Numbered from the stretch's first letter, positions 7,664-17,481 are shown. The stretch is 64,000 nucleotides of DNA from Bacteroidota bacterium (GCA_025361565.1 JANYKN010000189.1:1-64000), one strand, 5' to 3'. The notes: generated by a model not told the origin, from the letters alone. A program made the numbers and translations.

Positions 7664-8326
7664 ATGGAAATTAAAGTCATTATTACTGGTGCAACCGGTT
7701 TTGTAGGCGAAGGCGTATTATTTAAATGCCTTGAGCATCCAAATATAAAAGAAGTGCTGCTGGTAAATCGAAAACCTTATGGCGTCAACCATCCTAAAAT
7801 AAAAGAATGCATAGTGCCTGATTTCTTACATCTGGAAGAATTTACAGAACAACTGACAGGATACGATGCATGTTTTTATTGTGCAGGAATTAGCTCAAAT
7901 GGATTGAATGAAAAGCAATACAATTATATTACTTATGACATAACTATGCATTTTGCTAGCTTGCTGGTAAAGCTTAATCCCGAAATGATCTTTAATTTTG
8001 TGTCGGGTGCGCTTACCGATAGTTCTGAAAAAGGGAAAATAATGTGGGCACGCATTAAAGGTAAAACTGAGAATGCCCTTATGAAATTACCATTCAAAAA
8101 GGAATATAATTTCCGCCCCGGATTAATAAAAGCAACTCCCGGGCAGAAAAATATTAAAAGCCTTTACAAATTTATGGGTATGTTATATCCAGTTTTAAAG
8201 GTTATATTTCCAAATCAGGTAAGCACTATGGGTGAAGTAGGTCTTGCAATGATAAATTGTGTACTTAAAGGTTGTTCAAAACAAATACTTGAAGTAAAGG
8301 ACATTAAGTTAATGGCAAAATCATAA
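7664..8326 (+). CDS. NAD(P)-dependent epimerase/dehydratase-like protein
   Basis: This 220-aa Rossmann-fold protein has the nucleotide-binding motif ITGATGFVGEG (G9, G12, G15). FYCAGISSNG and FNFVSGALTDSSEKGK follow, the positions that in short-chain enzymes hold the Ser; the last block resembles the usual YxxxK region but lacks the Tyr. It is short, like the atypical SDR a5 (YbjT/HTATIP2) group. The ORF extends upstream to 7613, but the ATG at 7664 lies directly before the first beta strand and is chosen. Substrate unknown. The following gene starts 9 nt downstream. Confidence 0.75.
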   Translation: MEIKVIITGATGFVGEGVLFKCLEHPNIKEVLLVNRKPYGVNHPKIKECIVPDFLHLEEFTEQLTGYDACFYCAGISSNGLNEKQYNYITYDITMHFASLLVKLNPEMIFNFVSGALTDSSEKGKIMWARIKGKTENALMKLPFKKEYNFRPGLIKATPGQKNIKSLYKFMGMLYPVLKVIFPNQVSTMGEVGLAMINCVLKGCSKQILEVKDIKLMAKS

Positions 8327-8335
8327 TTAAAATCA

Positions 8336-8788
8336 ATGATAAAAAACAAATTGGATAAATCGTTTGGTGCCGGAGGTTCTTCAACAGGCCTTTTTCTGTT
8401 CATTGCCGGATTGGCAACCACATATTATTCACTCATTGGCATTGTTTTTATAATTTGTGGGGCATTTATTGGATTCACTTTTACATGCTCCATAATTGAT
8501 ATAAGCAAAAAGAGGATAAAGTTTACAACTTATTTATTTGGGATATTTTCAACCGGAAAATGGATTGATATAAAAAGTGATATGAAGCTAGGAATAAAAA
8601 AATCAAATATTGGGCAGCGCATTTCAAGCCGAGGTAGCAGTCTTGACATATACAACAAAGATTTCAGAATTATATTATGTGGTATCGACAATAAACAAAT
8701 TGTGCCAATCAAAAAATTCGATACTATTGAATCGGCCAAAAAAGAACTTGAAACATTAACCCTCCAATTGGGATTAGCTAGAATTTGA
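8336..8788 (+). CDS. Small membrane protein, two TM segments
   Basis: This 150-aa protein has two adjacent hydrophobic segments (about residues 17-35 and 33-52) with a Gly/Ser-rich N-terminus. A C-terminal beta-rich soluble part follows (KRIKFTTYLFGIFSTGKWIDI, then KDFRIILCGIDNKQIV), reminiscent of PH-like membrane proteins. I do not recognise a named family. It begins 9 nt after the epimerase-like gene and could be co-transcribed with it. The promoter of the following kinase gene overlaps its last codons. Confidence 0.6.
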   Translation: MIKNKLDKSFGAGGSSTGLFLFIAGLATTYYSLIGIVFIICGAFIGFTFTCSIIDISKKRIKFTTYLFGIFSTGKWIDIKSDMKLGIKKSNIGQRISSRGSSLDIYNKDFRIILCGIDNKQIVPIKKFDTIESAKKELETLTLQLGLARI

Positions 8789-8796
8789 TAATTTTG
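8768..8796 (+). promoter_or_regulatory. Promoter for the PfkB-type kinase
   Basis: TTG (8768-8770), an 18-nt spacer and TAATTTTG (8789-8796) fit the Bacteroidota TTTG/TAnnTTTG consensus. The box overlaps the end of the preceding gene and predicts a leader of about 50 nt. Confidence 0.5.
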
Positions 8797-8848
8797 CACA
8801 GGAAATTATATAATGAATAGCACTATTAAAAACTAATCCACCGATAAA

Positions 8849-9748
8849 ATGACAAAAAAAGCGATTTGTTTTGGCGAAGTTTTATGGGATATTTTACCAA
8901 CCCAAAGAGTTGCCGGAGGAGCACCAATGAACGTAGCCATTCGCTTGCAATCTTTAGGAATTCAAACCCAAATCATATCAAAAATTGGAAAAGACATTCA
9001 GGGAAAAGAGTTGCTTTCTATCATTCAAAGCAAAAATGTTGATACTTCGCTTATTCAAAATGATGAACAATTAAATACCGGAGAAGTTCTAGTAAAATTG
9101 GATAAAAATGGAATAGCAACTTATGATATTGTTTATCCAGTAGCCTGGGATAAAATAATAATTTCGGAAAAACATGCAGAGGCAATAAAAAATTCAGAAG
9201 CTTTTGTTTTTGGTTCTTTGGTTTGCAGAGACAAAATTTCAAGAAATACATTATTCTATTTATTGGATTTTGCAACCTTTAAAGTATTTGATGTAAACAT
9301 CAGAAAACCGTTTTACGATATCAAATTAATTGAAGAAATAATGGTCAAAGCCGATTTTATAAAATTAAATAATGAAGAGTTAGCAGAAATCGCAATGGAA
9401 TTAGGCTCTAAAACGAAGAATCTATTTGAAAATATTCAATTTATATCGAAAAAAACCAACACAGGCTTTATTTGTGTTACAAAAGGTAAAGATGGAGCCG
9501 TTTTGTTTGTAGAAAATCAGATTTACACAAACAATGGTTATCATGTTAAAGTAGAAGATACCGTTGGTGCCGGCGACAGTTTTTTAGGAGCTTTACTTTC
9601 TAAAATATTGTACTCAAAAGATTATGATAATGCGCTAAAATATGCTTGTGCGGTTGGTGCTTTGGTTGCACAGCACAAAGGTGCAAACCCTGATATAAGT
9701 AACGAAGAGATCGAAAATATTTTAGGACAAGACAAAATAAAGAATTAA
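8849..9748 (+). CDS. PfkB-family sugar kinase (fructokinase-like)
   Basis: This 299-aa protein is a ribokinase/PfkB-family kinase. It has the N-terminal substrate-binding block VAGGAPMNVAIRLQSLG and the C-terminal signature DTVGAGDSFLGALL, with catalytic Asp243. Domain order and length are standard. The short N-terminus CFGEVLWDILP is typical of bacterial fructokinases, so fructose is the most likely substrate, although no transporter or invertase is adjacent to confirm it. The gene has its own promoter and ends at a bidirectional terminator facing cysS. A phosphofructokinase of a different fold is encoded at 61.9 kb. Confidence 0.85.
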   Translation: MTKKAICFGEVLWDILPTQRVAGGAPMNVAIRLQSLGIQTQIISKIGKDIQGKELLSIIQSKNVDTSLIQNDEQLNTGEVLVKLDKNGIATYDIVYPVAWDKIIISEKHAEAIKNSEAFVFGSLVCRDKISRNTLFYLLDFATFKVFDVNIRKPFYDIKLIEEIMVKADFIKLNNEELAEIAMELGSKTKNLFENIQFISKKTNTGFICVTKGKDGAVLFVENQIYTNNGYHVKVEDTVGAGDSFLGALLSKILYSKDYDNALKYACAVGALVAQHKGANPDISNEEIENILGQDKIKN

Positions 9749-9792
9749 AAAAGCATCTCAATATTGACCAGCCTTGACTTTCTCTAAAATAA

Positions 9793-9826
9793 AAAACCTG
9801 CAAAGGCAAAAGCCAGTGCAGGTTTT
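9793..9826. terminator. Bidirectional terminator between the kinase and cysS
   Basis: AAAACCTGCA (9793-9802) pairs with TGCAGGTTTT (9817-9826). A nested GGC-AAAA-GCC hairpin fills the loop. A-runs and T-runs flank both sides, serving the convergent kinase and cysS genes. Confidence 0.85.
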
Positions 9827-9865
9827 ATTATTTTGTTCAAAGTACTTTAATATTTGGGCTTCAAA

Positions 9866-11341
9866 TTATTTCAATTCCCATTCAAAACCGTCTTTTTTAT
9901 CCTTTATAACAAATCCGGCTTGCAGTAGTTTGTCGCGTATTTTATCGGCAGTAGCAAAATCTTTATTTGTTTTTGCATCTATCCTCAAATTAAGCAGGAT
10001 ATTCATTACATCGTCCAGTTTTCCAACTTCGGAAGCCTGCCCCGCTTCGTCAGGTTTCATTCCACAAATGTCGAATAACAAATCCTGATAAAGCTTTTTT
10101 AACTCAAGCTTATCATTTTGAGTAATTGTAGCTGTTCCTGCTACAACGGAGTTGATGAATTTTACACCTTCAAACAAGTTTGCAAGCATGATTGGAGTAT
10201 TTAAATCATCATTCATGGCATCGAAAGCATCTTTTTTCAATTGCTGAATATCCAACGATGATTTTTCGGAAACAGACAACAAATCAATAGCTTGCACTGC
10301 CTTTAAAATACGTTCAAGACCTTTTTCCGAGGCTTGCAAGGCTTCATTAGAAAAATCCATTGTACTCCGATAGTGAGCCTGCAACATAAAAAACCGGATA
10401 GTCATTGGGTGATATGCTTTTTGAAGTTTCGCATGTTTACCTGAGAATAACTCTTCAAGCGTTATAAAATTACCCAACGATTTACCCATCTTTGTGCCTT
10501 CAATAGTAATCATATTGTTGTGCATCCAATACTTGACAGATTCCTTACCATTAGCAGCAGTTGATTGTGCAATTTCGCATTCGTGATGAGGAAACAATAA
10601 ATCCATACCACCACCATGTATGTCAAATTCCTGGCCCAAGTATTTTGTGCTCATCGCCGAACATTCAAGATGCCAACCCGGAAATCCTTCGCTCCACTCA
10701 GAAGGCCAATGCATAATATGACCGGAATCTGCCTTTTTCCAAAGTGCAAAATCTGCATTATTCTTTTTTTCCGATTGACCACTAAGTTCACGGTTGCTGC
10801 TAATCATATCTTCGAGCACACGGCCTGACAACTTACCATAATGATAGGTTTTGTCATATTTTTCTACATCAAAATAAACGGAACCTTCAGAAATATAAGC
10901 ATAACCATTTTTCATGATTTTACGTATAAGTTCTTGTTGTTCAATAATATGTCCGGATGCTCTGGGTTCAATACTTGGAGGCAAAACGTTCAATTCCTGC
11001 ATACGGTTGTAATAAGAATTGCTGTAATATTGCACCACTTCCATCGGTTCCAAAGCTTCAAGAATGGCTTTTTTTGTTATTTTATCCTCACCGTCATCCG
11101 AATCGTTTTCGAGGTGGCCAACATCAGTAATATTTCTTACATAGCGAACTTTATACCCCAGATATTTTAAATATCTAAAAAGAATATCATATGTAATTGC
11201 AGGACGGGCATGTCCAAGGTGTGGATCTCCATAAACTGTTGGTCCGCAAACATATAATCCAACAAATGGTGGATTTAATGGTTCAAAAATTTCTTTCTTT
11301 TTTTTTATAGTGTTGTATATGGAAAGTTTATTTGTTGTCAT
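9866..11341 (-). CDS. cysS: Cysteinyl-tRNA synthetase
   Basis: This 491-aa class I aminoacyl-tRNA synthetase charges tRNA-Cys. It has the zinc ligand Cys32 in [10 protein letters not shown], the HIGH-type motif HLGH (41-44), the [12 protein letters not shown] and [18 protein letters not shown] zinc/substrate blocks and a KMSKS-type motif reading KMGKS (284-288). The anticodon-binding DALR-like helical domain and the C-terminal KDGFEWEL end are complete. Length is normal for the family. The gene is monocistronic, with a clean bidirectional terminator behind it. About 270 bp of AT-rich spacer separates it from the next upstream gene, and no obvious -7 box was found there. Confidence 0.97.
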   Translation of the reverse strand: MTTNKLSIYNTIKKKKEIFEPLNPPFVGLYVCGPTVYGDPHLGHARPAITYDILFRYLKYLGYKVRYVRNITDVGHLENDSDDGEDKITKKAILEALEPMEVVQYYSNSYYNRMQELNVLPPSIEPRASGHIIEQQELIRKIMKNGYAYISEGSVYFDVEKYDKTYHYGKLSGRVLEDMISSNRELSGQSEKKNNADFALWKKADSGHIMHWPSEWSEGFPGWHLECSAMSTKYLGQEFDIHGGGMDLLFPHHECEIAQSTAANGKESVKYWMHNNMITIEGTKMGKSLGNFITLEELFSGKHAKLQKAYHPMTIRFFMLQAHYRSTMDFSNEALQASEKGLERILKAVQAIDLLSVSEKSSLDIQQLKKDAFDAMNDDLNTPIMLANLFEGVKFINSVVAGTATITQNDKLELKKLYQDLLFDICGMKPDEAGQASEVGKLDDVMNILLNLRIDAKTNKDFATADKIRDKLLQAGFVIKDKKDGFEWELK

Positions 11342-11555
11342 TTTTATTCAAATAAAAATTAATTTCAGGATACTAAAATATCGTATAATTTAGGAAAAAT
11401 AAAAAAATAGCAGGATTGCATTTAATAAAAAAAATGCAAAAAAATCAACAACAATGAGGGCATGAATCAGAAGAATAGTTTTCAATAATTATGATTTTTC
11501 TTCTTTGCATATTACTTTTAAATTAGATTTGCCTTTATTATGCAAAAATAAAAAA

Positions 11556-11575
11556 AAAACTTAGTTTGAGGTTTT
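11556..11575 (-). terminator. Terminator of the MORN-repeat gene
   Basis: AAAACTT (11556-11562) pairs with AGGTTTT (11569-11575) with one wobble, flanked by a long A-run on the plus-strand left side, which is a T-run in minus-strand transcripts. It lies 33 nt after the stop at 11609. Confidence 0.5.
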
Positions 11576-11608
11576 TTATTTCGGAAACATGAAAAAGGTA
11601 AATCAATA

Positions 11609-12487
11609 TTAATTTCCCTTAATAATTTCAATCAAAGCACCATTCTTGTATACAGCGGTTTTAATCAAAACCCCTTCAGAATTATAATAGTATCTTTTTC
11701 CTGTTAAAAGTTGGCCATCTTTAAATTCACCTTCACGGTCAATTTTTTTAAATGCATTGTATAATTTGTGAAATCCATTTCCATCAAAGGTTTGACTGGT
11801 ATTTTCAGTAATATTGGTTTCAACCTGATTTTTAGTTACCGTTGCGTTGGTATCATCGGGTATGTCTTCAACTGTTACTTTTTTCTCGGCATAAAATTTC
11901 GAAGTTCCGGAATTCATTTGTCCCGAAGCAAATTCCTTTTCTGATTTAACACTTCCGTTTTCGTAATATTCAGTAATAACGCCGTTTTCTTTTCCATCAT
12001 TCCAGTCTCCTTTGATAAGCAATTTCCCACTTTCGTAGAAATATTTTTGAATCCCAGTACGCTTTCCATTTTCATTAAAGCTCCATTCATAAGCTTTTTG
12101 TCCATTTTCAAAGTAAAAATTGTAACTTCCCACCCATTTAGTGCCTTTCCAAATTCCTTCTTCTGATGTTTTACCGTTTTCATAATAAATCTTGGCATAT
12201 CCATCAGGTTGATTGTTTTCATAAGTTATTTCAGATTTCAGGTTGCCATTTGAATAATAGGTTTTCCAAATCCCTGTCTTCCTATTGTTTTCATAAATCC
12301 CAACTTTCTCAATTTTGGAAGCATTATCAGTAAAAAATTGGATCCACTTGCCCTGCTTTTTATTCTGTGCATCCGTTTTGTTAATGGTATCTGACTTGTA
12401 AATTTCAAATGTCTGGCTTTTACCGAGCGGAATAAAGCAGAAAAAGAAAAAGAACAAGAAAATTGTCCGCTGATTTAAAATATTCAT
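11609..12487 (-). CDS. Secreted MORN/YwqK-repeat protein
   Basis: This 292-aa protein has a signal peptide (hydrophobic poly-Phe core ending GKSQ) and about seven tandem YwqK/MORN-like repeats of 20-24 residues. Each has the pattern YYxNGxxxxExxxxxGxxxGxxxxY, for example KTYYSNGNLKSEITY and EYYENGSVKSEKEF. A less regular Thr/Asn-rich linker and a final repeat follow. In Bacteroidota these repeats occur in many exported proteins of unknown role; the toxin-antitoxin label sometimes attached to them is not supported here. The second ATG (12487) is chosen because a -7 box overlaps the first one (12493). Confidence 0.75.
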   Translation of the reverse strand: MNILNQRTIFLFFFFFCFIPLGKSQTFEIYKSDTINKTDAQNKKQGKWIQFFTDNASKIEKVGIYENNRKTGIWKTYYSNGNLKSEITYENNQPDGYAKIYYENGKTSEEGIWKGTKWVGSYNFYFENGQKAYEWSFNENGKRTGIQKYFYESGKLLIKGDWNDGKENGVITEYYENGSVKSEKEFASGQMNSGTSKFYAEKKVTVEDIPDDTNATVTKNQVETNITENTSQTFDGNGFHKLYNAFKKIDREGEFKDGQLLTGKRYYYNSEGVLIKTAVYKNGALIEIIKGN

Positions 12488-12490
12488 GCC

Positions 12491-12498
12491 CAAAAATA
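12491..12498 (-). promoter_or_regulatory. -7 box abutting the MORN gene start
   Basis: On the minus strand this reads TATTTTTG, a perfect TAnnTTTG box, ending 3 nt before the ATG at 12487. Transcription would start at or next to the ATG, giving a leaderless mRNA. Confidence 0.45.
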
Positions 12499-12883
12499 TA
12501 TAATTATCTGTATAAATAGAAACTCTATTTTTCTAATAAAGGTTGCAATTTCTGAAAATAATAAATACAAATTATTTGTTTCCAATCTAATACATGGAAA
12601 AGGGCAAGTATTTGTTTAGTTTGAAGGTATGAATATGTAACGAATGTATTACTTGATTTATTATAGCGATTAATTAAAAGATCCCAATTCCAATCATCAT
12701 TTAGTTAATATTCACTATTAAGAAATATTTCAATATATTAAACCATGTACAATAATCTTAAAAATTAAAAACAATAAAAAATCTCGTCAAAATAAGCGTT
12801 GATTAATCTTTGAATTTCAAATTACAAGTTAGTTTTTATCGCTGTAATTGAAAATTAATTAACCATTTGAATCAATTTTTATA
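12499..12883. other. AT-rich spacer, no gene seen
   Basis: About 385 bp between two minus-strand genes. No ORF with coding character, RNA gene or strong hairpin was found. It presumably holds the 3' end of the 981-aa lipoprotein transcript and the upstream promoter region of the MORN gene. Confidence 0.5.
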
Positions 12884-15829
12884 CTAATTCGCTTCTTTAA
12901 CCTTTTCTCCAATTTCCTTAGAAAAACTCTTGATTAAACTCTCGCCTACATTCCAATCAAGAATAAATTTATAATCTGATTTTATTACTATTTCATCTCC
13001 ATTTAGGATAACACGCTCTGGTTGAATATGCTTGAAATAATCACCTGTATCCCATTTACCATTTCCATTTCTATCGAAAATTATCTTAATCTTATATTTT
13101 CCCGGAATTAAATAATCCATCGTAATATCCTGATCTTTAGATACAAAATATTCCTTAACCAGTATGTTTTTTTCGCCAAGCAATTGCAAAATTATTTTCC
13201 CCTGACCAATAAATGAGTCTATCTCTTTTTGAGGAACTACATTCAATGGAGAATAAGTGCTGTCTTTTTTCAAAGAATCCAGACCAATTGTATCGTTCAT
13301 CATGTCCTTTATCAAAGGTTTTATGTTTTTAAGACTTAAAATAATACTTGAATAATAATCAAGCGGTGGTGTGGAAAATTCATAATCTCCTGCTTGATTA
13401 AAAATATTGAATATATTTATAAATGCCATTGAATCAAGTCTTAAAAGATATTTTTGGTTTGGGTTCCAATTTTTATCCAACAATCTTTGCCTTGTATTTA
13501 GTGTATCTAACCTTAATCGATAGTCGGTTGGAATATAAATATGAACAATTTGAGGTGCCGCCTTTGCACCCACAGTCTGCTCCGATTCTGTTTTTTTATT
13601 GATTTGAATAAACTTCTTGTTAATCATTTTAAGTGTATCCGAAAAATTGGATGTTATTACTCTTCTGTTAATATCCTTGTATTTTACCAACAAATTAACA
13701 GTATCCATTGCTAAAACCATTTCATCAGTTATTTTATATAAGAGCGTATCTCCTCCTTTATTTTTTTCTAACTGAAACCATTGTGTGTTCAAAGTAAAGT
13801 TAAGTGGTTCTATTATAGGATTCTCAATAATTTTTTTATTAAATACCAATTTAATTTCTTCTTTTTTCATCCTGCTAGCAGAAACAAGGAATTGCGGCTT
13901 TTCTTTGAATGTAACACGCATGTTTTCAGTAAAATACACGCTATCATTTTTCAAACCAACATAATCGAAACATTTAACAGAAAATGTAAGTGTATCTTTA
14001 TTAATTACATTTTTATCTAAAAGGTTAACAATAACAGTATCCTGACCTGCATTTTTAGAAAGCCTGTACCAGTTGTCCGAGGCAGTAAAATCAGCAGGTG
14101 TAATGTCTAGCTTGGCAGTTAAAGGTTTGTCAAAAACCAGCATAATCTTATCAACATCCGTTCTTTTTCGGGTCAATAACTTATATGCGGTAATTGGTAA
14201 TATTGCCGAATCACCAAGCACTTGAATTTGTCCCATAAAAAAATGGTTGTCAAATTCAACACTAAGCTTTAAAGTGTCCATCAATGCAATGGTAGGATCT
14301 GTTATTCTGCAAGTGTATGTCCTGTTTGAGTCGGCGGCAAATGAAGTATACCAGTTTTCAGCCTTAAAATTTAATGGAACTAAATAAAATTCTTCAGCAA
14401 TTGGTCTTTTAAATTTAAAGGTCAACAAATCTTTTTGCAACCTCCAGGCCTTAACTATTTTTTGTTCTTTGGTATCAATTACTGAGGTATCAATAATTTC
14501 GAATAATTTTATTTTCGTTGAATCAACGGTAAGCAATGGTGTTGTTGATTCAATCCGCAAGGGCTTATTCAAATCTATTTTACTATCTTTTGCCAGATAA
14601 TTAAGTTTAAGATATTCTTTTTTAATTACTTTTTCCTCAGAACCTTTTCGTTTCCATGCATCTTTATCTTGCTTTTGACGGTATTCAAAAATTAAAGTAT
14701 CGTTTGCAATAATCGGTGCCCCTATTGAATCTTTAGTTTTATAAGAAACATTTACATGCAATGAATCAATGGCTTGCACAGATGTATCTGCAATCCACCA
14801 GGTTATGGTGTCGTTTCTTAGGTTTTTTTCAATAAGCACTTTCTCTTTATCTACCTGAAAATTAATTGGTTTAATCATAAAGTCAGGTGTAACGGGCAAT
14901 GCAAAAGTAATAGTGACTTTATTTCTCTCCGCCCTGCTATAATCAAGTATTTTCTGGGCTAAATTATCTTCCGTGAATAAATATAATTGTAAATTTGATG
15001 GACTGTTTTTAAACTGATGCGTAATAATAACCGTGTCATTTTCAAGGCTATCGGTTAATTCACTATTGGTGTCATGAAGAATTGTACCTGCTTTTAGTGA
15101 ATCTATTTTTAAAAATGCTTCTCTTTTAGGAACGATCAAGCTGTCTAAAAAGGCACGATTTTCAAAAAAATCGGCAATTTGATTGCTGTTTTTGTCAGTT
15201 ACGGCAAATATTTTATAAGATCCGGGCCTGATAAAGTCTATATTAAAATCGCCGGAACTATCCGTTTTACAAACATATAATGGTAATTCTTTATATGGAA
15301 CTGAATCTGTATGGTTTTCAAAAAGCATTACAGTTGATTTTTCAGGAGCGGACCGATCATTAGCATTTCGGAGATTTCCGGCAATTGAAAATGAATCAAT
15401 ATTTGATTTTGTTGAAAAAACAAATTTAAATTGTTTTAGTACGTTTCCTTCGTTATAATCTACAATCCCATTTCCAAAATTCAGGCAGTAAGTAATACTA
15501 TCTTTGAGTGGTTCTTTAAATTTTACAAGCAATCCCCGTCTTTTAGTTTTAAAATCGGGTATTTCTTTAAAAGGTGGAGATGATATAAATTCCTGGTTAA
15601 TGTCTTTTAAATTAAAAAATTCATTAAATGCTATTAAAACCTCTTTCCCTCTGAAACTTGTGTCTAGAAATACAGGATTACTTCCAATCATATTAGGAGG
15701 AATAGAATCCTTGTCGCCACCGGTAATAGTACCAATATTTGCACACGATGTAAATATGTAAAAGAGAGTAATCGCTTTAAAAGCTGATAATAATATTTTG
15801 ATATTTGTATTCATACCGAAGTTTTTCAA
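12884..15829 (-). CDS. Large Ig-like (Big_5) domain lipoprotein
   Basis: This 981-aa protein has a lipoprotein signal (lipobox FTSC) followed by a CANIGTITGGDKDSIPP segment typical of a conserved Bacteroidota family. It then has an SbsA/Big_5 Ig-like domain (about residues 38-135, ending FKFVFSTKS), a carboxypeptidase-regulatory-like strand set (DSSGDFNIDFIRPGSYKIFAV), and several more Ig-like repeats. A final beta domain has LIPGKYKIKIIFDRNGNGKWD, which resembles a Ca-binding loop. It is probably a surface or periplasmic structural protein; function is not established. The start may be 15829 or 15814; a -7 box at 15835-15842 fits either. It is divergent from the GlpD-like gene. Confidence 0.8.
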   Translation of the reverse strand: MKNFGMNTNIKILLSAFKAITLFYIFTSCANIGTITGGDKDSIPPNMIGSNPVFLDTSFRGKEVLIAFNEFFNLKDINQEFISSPPFKEIPDFKTKRRGLLVKFKEPLKDSITYCLNFGNGIVDYNEGNVLKQFKFVFSTKSNIDSFSIAGNLRNANDRSAPEKSTVMLFENHTDSVPYKELPLYVCKTDSSGDFNIDFIRPGSYKIFAVTDKNSNQIADFFENRAFLDSLIVPKREAFLKIDSLKAGTILHDTNSELTDSLENDTVIITHQFKNSPSNLQLYLFTEDNLAQKILDYSRAERNKVTITFALPVTPDFMIKPINFQVDKEKVLIEKNLRNDTITWWIADTSVQAIDSLHVNVSYKTKDSIGAPIIANDTLIFEYRQKQDKDAWKRKGSEEKVIKKEYLKLNYLAKDSKIDLNKPLRIESTTPLLTVDSTKIKLFEIIDTSVIDTKEQKIVKAWRLQKDLLTFKFKRPIAEEFYLVPLNFKAENWYTSFAADSNRTYTCRITDPTIALMDTLKLSVEFDNHFFMGQIQVLGDSAILPITAYKLLTRKRTDVDKIMLVFDKPLTAKLDITPADFTASDNWYRLSKNAGQDTVIVNLLDKNVINKDTLTFSVKCFDYVGLKNDSVYFTENMRVTFKEKPQFLVSASRMKKEEIKLVFNKKIIENPIIEPLNFTLNTQWFQLEKNKGGDTLLYKITDEMVLAMDTVNLLVKYKDINRRVITSNFSDTLKMINKKFIQINKKTESEQTVGAKAAPQIVHIYIPTDYRLRLDTLNTRQRLLDKNWNPNQKYLLRLDSMAFINIFNIFNQAGDYEFSTPPLDYYSSIILSLKNIKPLIKDMMNDTIGLDSLKKDSTYSPLNVVPQKEIDSFIGQGKIILQLLGEKNILVKEYFVSKDQDITMDYLIPGKYKIKIIFDRNGNGKWDTGDYFKHIQPERVILNGDEIVIKSDYKFILDWNVGESLIKSFSKEIGEKVKEAN

Positions 15830-15834
15830 AAGGC

Positions 15835-15842
15835 CAAAGATA
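15835..15842 (-). promoter_or_regulatory. -7 box for the Ig-like lipoprotein gene
   Basis: On the minus strand this reads TATCTTTG, a perfect TAnnTTTG match. The predicted start site is near 15831, so the 15829 ATG would be almost leaderless and the 15814 ATG would have a leader of about 16 nt. Confidence 0.5.
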
Positions 15843-15914
15843 CAAACATTGTAAGTTTAAGAAAATCAAAATTAATTTAGATAAAATGAATATCTGCTAA
15901 AATTCCAAATTAAT

Positions 15915-15922
15915 TATCTTTG
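15915..15922 (+). promoter_or_regulatory. -7 box for the GlpD-like gene
   Basis: TATCTTTG at 15915-15922. The predicted leader of about 80 nt contains a 20-codon frame (15940-16002) that stops 6 nt before the main ATG. That frame might be a leader peptide or chance. Confidence 0.4.
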
Positions 15923-16008
15923 AAAAAATAATTGAGATTATGACAACCTTAATCATCCATAATAAACTCATTCAAATATTCTTAAATAATTATTTCTGCT
16001 GAAAAATA

Positions 16009-17433
16009 ATGAATTCGAAAAATACAGAAATTGCTGAAAATAAAAATAGGTACGATTTAATTATACTTGGCCAGGGTTTGCAGGCATCTCTTTTGTTATT
16101 AAATGCAGTTGATAAAGGCCTTAGCTCCGTGTTAATTTCGGAAAATGATTGCGCCGAAAATTTAAATGAGGAACCATTTCAATTGATTGAACCATTTTTT
16201 AAGCCTCAAATTTATAAAACTTCCTTTCAAAATAACCTATTCAAATCACTTAAAAAATCATTTCCCTATTTGCTAATTTCCTCTAAAACTGATAATTATA
16301 AATCGCTTAACTTTTTTGAACGATTCATTCAAACATTAATTAAATCTGTAACTCACAGAAAAATTGAAAAAAAAAGTAAATCAAATCATGGCAGTCTTTC
16401 TTATAATTCATCTGATTCATACAAATTTTCAAGTGCCCGAATGACAATTGAATTGCAAAAAAAAGCAATCCGATTGGGAGCAAAAATATATTCTTATTCG
16501 CAAATAATAAATCTTAAAACCATTGATAACCTGAAATATAATATCCAAATCAATAGTAAATTAAACAATCAAATTACAAATTTGGAGAGTAAAAGTGTTT
16601 TAAGGTTCAATTTGAATAACTCAATTTTTAAAACAGATGGAATTAAAATAGCAAATAAACCTTCAGAAACTCTTTATTTTACTTATCCTTCCAGTAAACT
16701 TAACCTCGAAAAGAACAAAATACTTCATACAAAACATCAGGAATTGAAAATAATAAAATGGTTTGATTTTGTTTATTTCGAGTTTTCAGATGCCAATACA
16801 CCTGAGAGTTCATTGGATGATCTAATTATTTTTATAAATAATAAATTTATTGATATCCAGATAGATAAGTCAGAAATTATTGATTTTGGCACTTTTAATA
16901 AATTGTTATTTGCTGAAAATAAAAACAAGATCCAATTGGTTTATTTTGATAGCAAAAGACAAATTCAATTTCACTATAAAACTATAATTCAATGGTTTGC
17001 CTATTCAAATAACATTTGCAATTTAATTATAAAACATACTAAAAAGGGAAAACAAGGAAAATCGGCAATTGGCAGAATTGAATTTGGTGGTAGCGATTTA
17101 CCTGAATCAATCAATCCATTGAGAATAATGGAACTTGCCGATGAAAAATACGATCAGGCAAAGCAAATTTTAAAATCGCCTCTTTATTTTAAAAAATTGT
17201 TTTATCGATATGGTTCCGAAATAGACTTGATAACCAACAAAGCTTATGAGAATTGGAACATCACCAAAAACAGCCTTCAAGCGTGGCTAAGCGCAGAAAT
17301 TTGGTATGCAATAGAGCATGAATTTTGTAAAAAGCCCAAAGATTTTATCCAAAATAGAACTGAGGAATGGCTGGTCAACAGCCAAAATAATTTGGAAGAA
17401 ATTGATCGGATTTTTAATGAACTATCCAATTAA
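16009..17433 (+). CDS. Degenerate GlpD-like FAD-dependent oxidoreductase homologue
   Basis: This 474-aa protein follows the domain order of glycerol-3-phosphate dehydrogenase (DAO fold). It has an N-terminal Rossmann region (YDLIILGQGLQASLL), a middle SARMTIELQKKAIRLGAKIYSY block equivalent to the DARL segment, and a C-terminal FYRYGSEIDLITN... WYAIEHEF helical domain. The FAD-binding GxGxxG has become GQGLQA, and the conserved Ser/Arg/Gly substrate loop after it is replaced by a polar insert rich in Ser, Lys and Asn. It may have lost FAD binding or catalysis and kept a structural or regulatory role. Homology is by pattern and moderately sure; function is not inferred. Confidence 0.6.
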   Translation: MNSKNTEIAENKNRYDLIILGQGLQASLLLLNAVDKGLSSVLISENDCAENLNEEPFQLIEPFFKPQIYKTSFQNNLFKSLKKSFPYLLISSKTDNYKSLNFFERFIQTLIKSVTHRKIEKKSKSNHGSLSYNSSDSYKFSSARMTIELQKKAIRLGAKIYSYSQIINLKTIDNLKYNIQINSKLNNQITNLESKSVLRFNLNNSIFKTDGIKIANKPSETLYFTYPSSKLNLEKNKILHTKHQELKIIKWFDFVYFEFSDANTPESSLDDLIIFINNKFIDIQIDKSEIIDFGTFNKLLFAENKNKIQLVYFDSKRQIQFHYKTIIQWFAYSNNICNLIIKHTKKGKQGKSAIGRIEFGGSDLPESINPLRIMELADEKYDQAKQILKSPLYFKKLFYRYGSEIDLITNKAYENWNITKNSLQAWLSAEIWYAIEHEFCKKPKDFIQNRTEEWLVNSQNNLEEIDRIFNELSN

Positions 17434-17481
17434 AATCCGATTCTATTTGTAACTATTTAGAGGTTTCAGATTTAAGATTAT

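Noticed and set aside
11341-11608. Riboswitch or T-box ahead of cysS
   Set aside because: No conserved T-box or other riboswitch motif seen; the spacer is simple AT-rich sequence with a terminator of the upstream gene.
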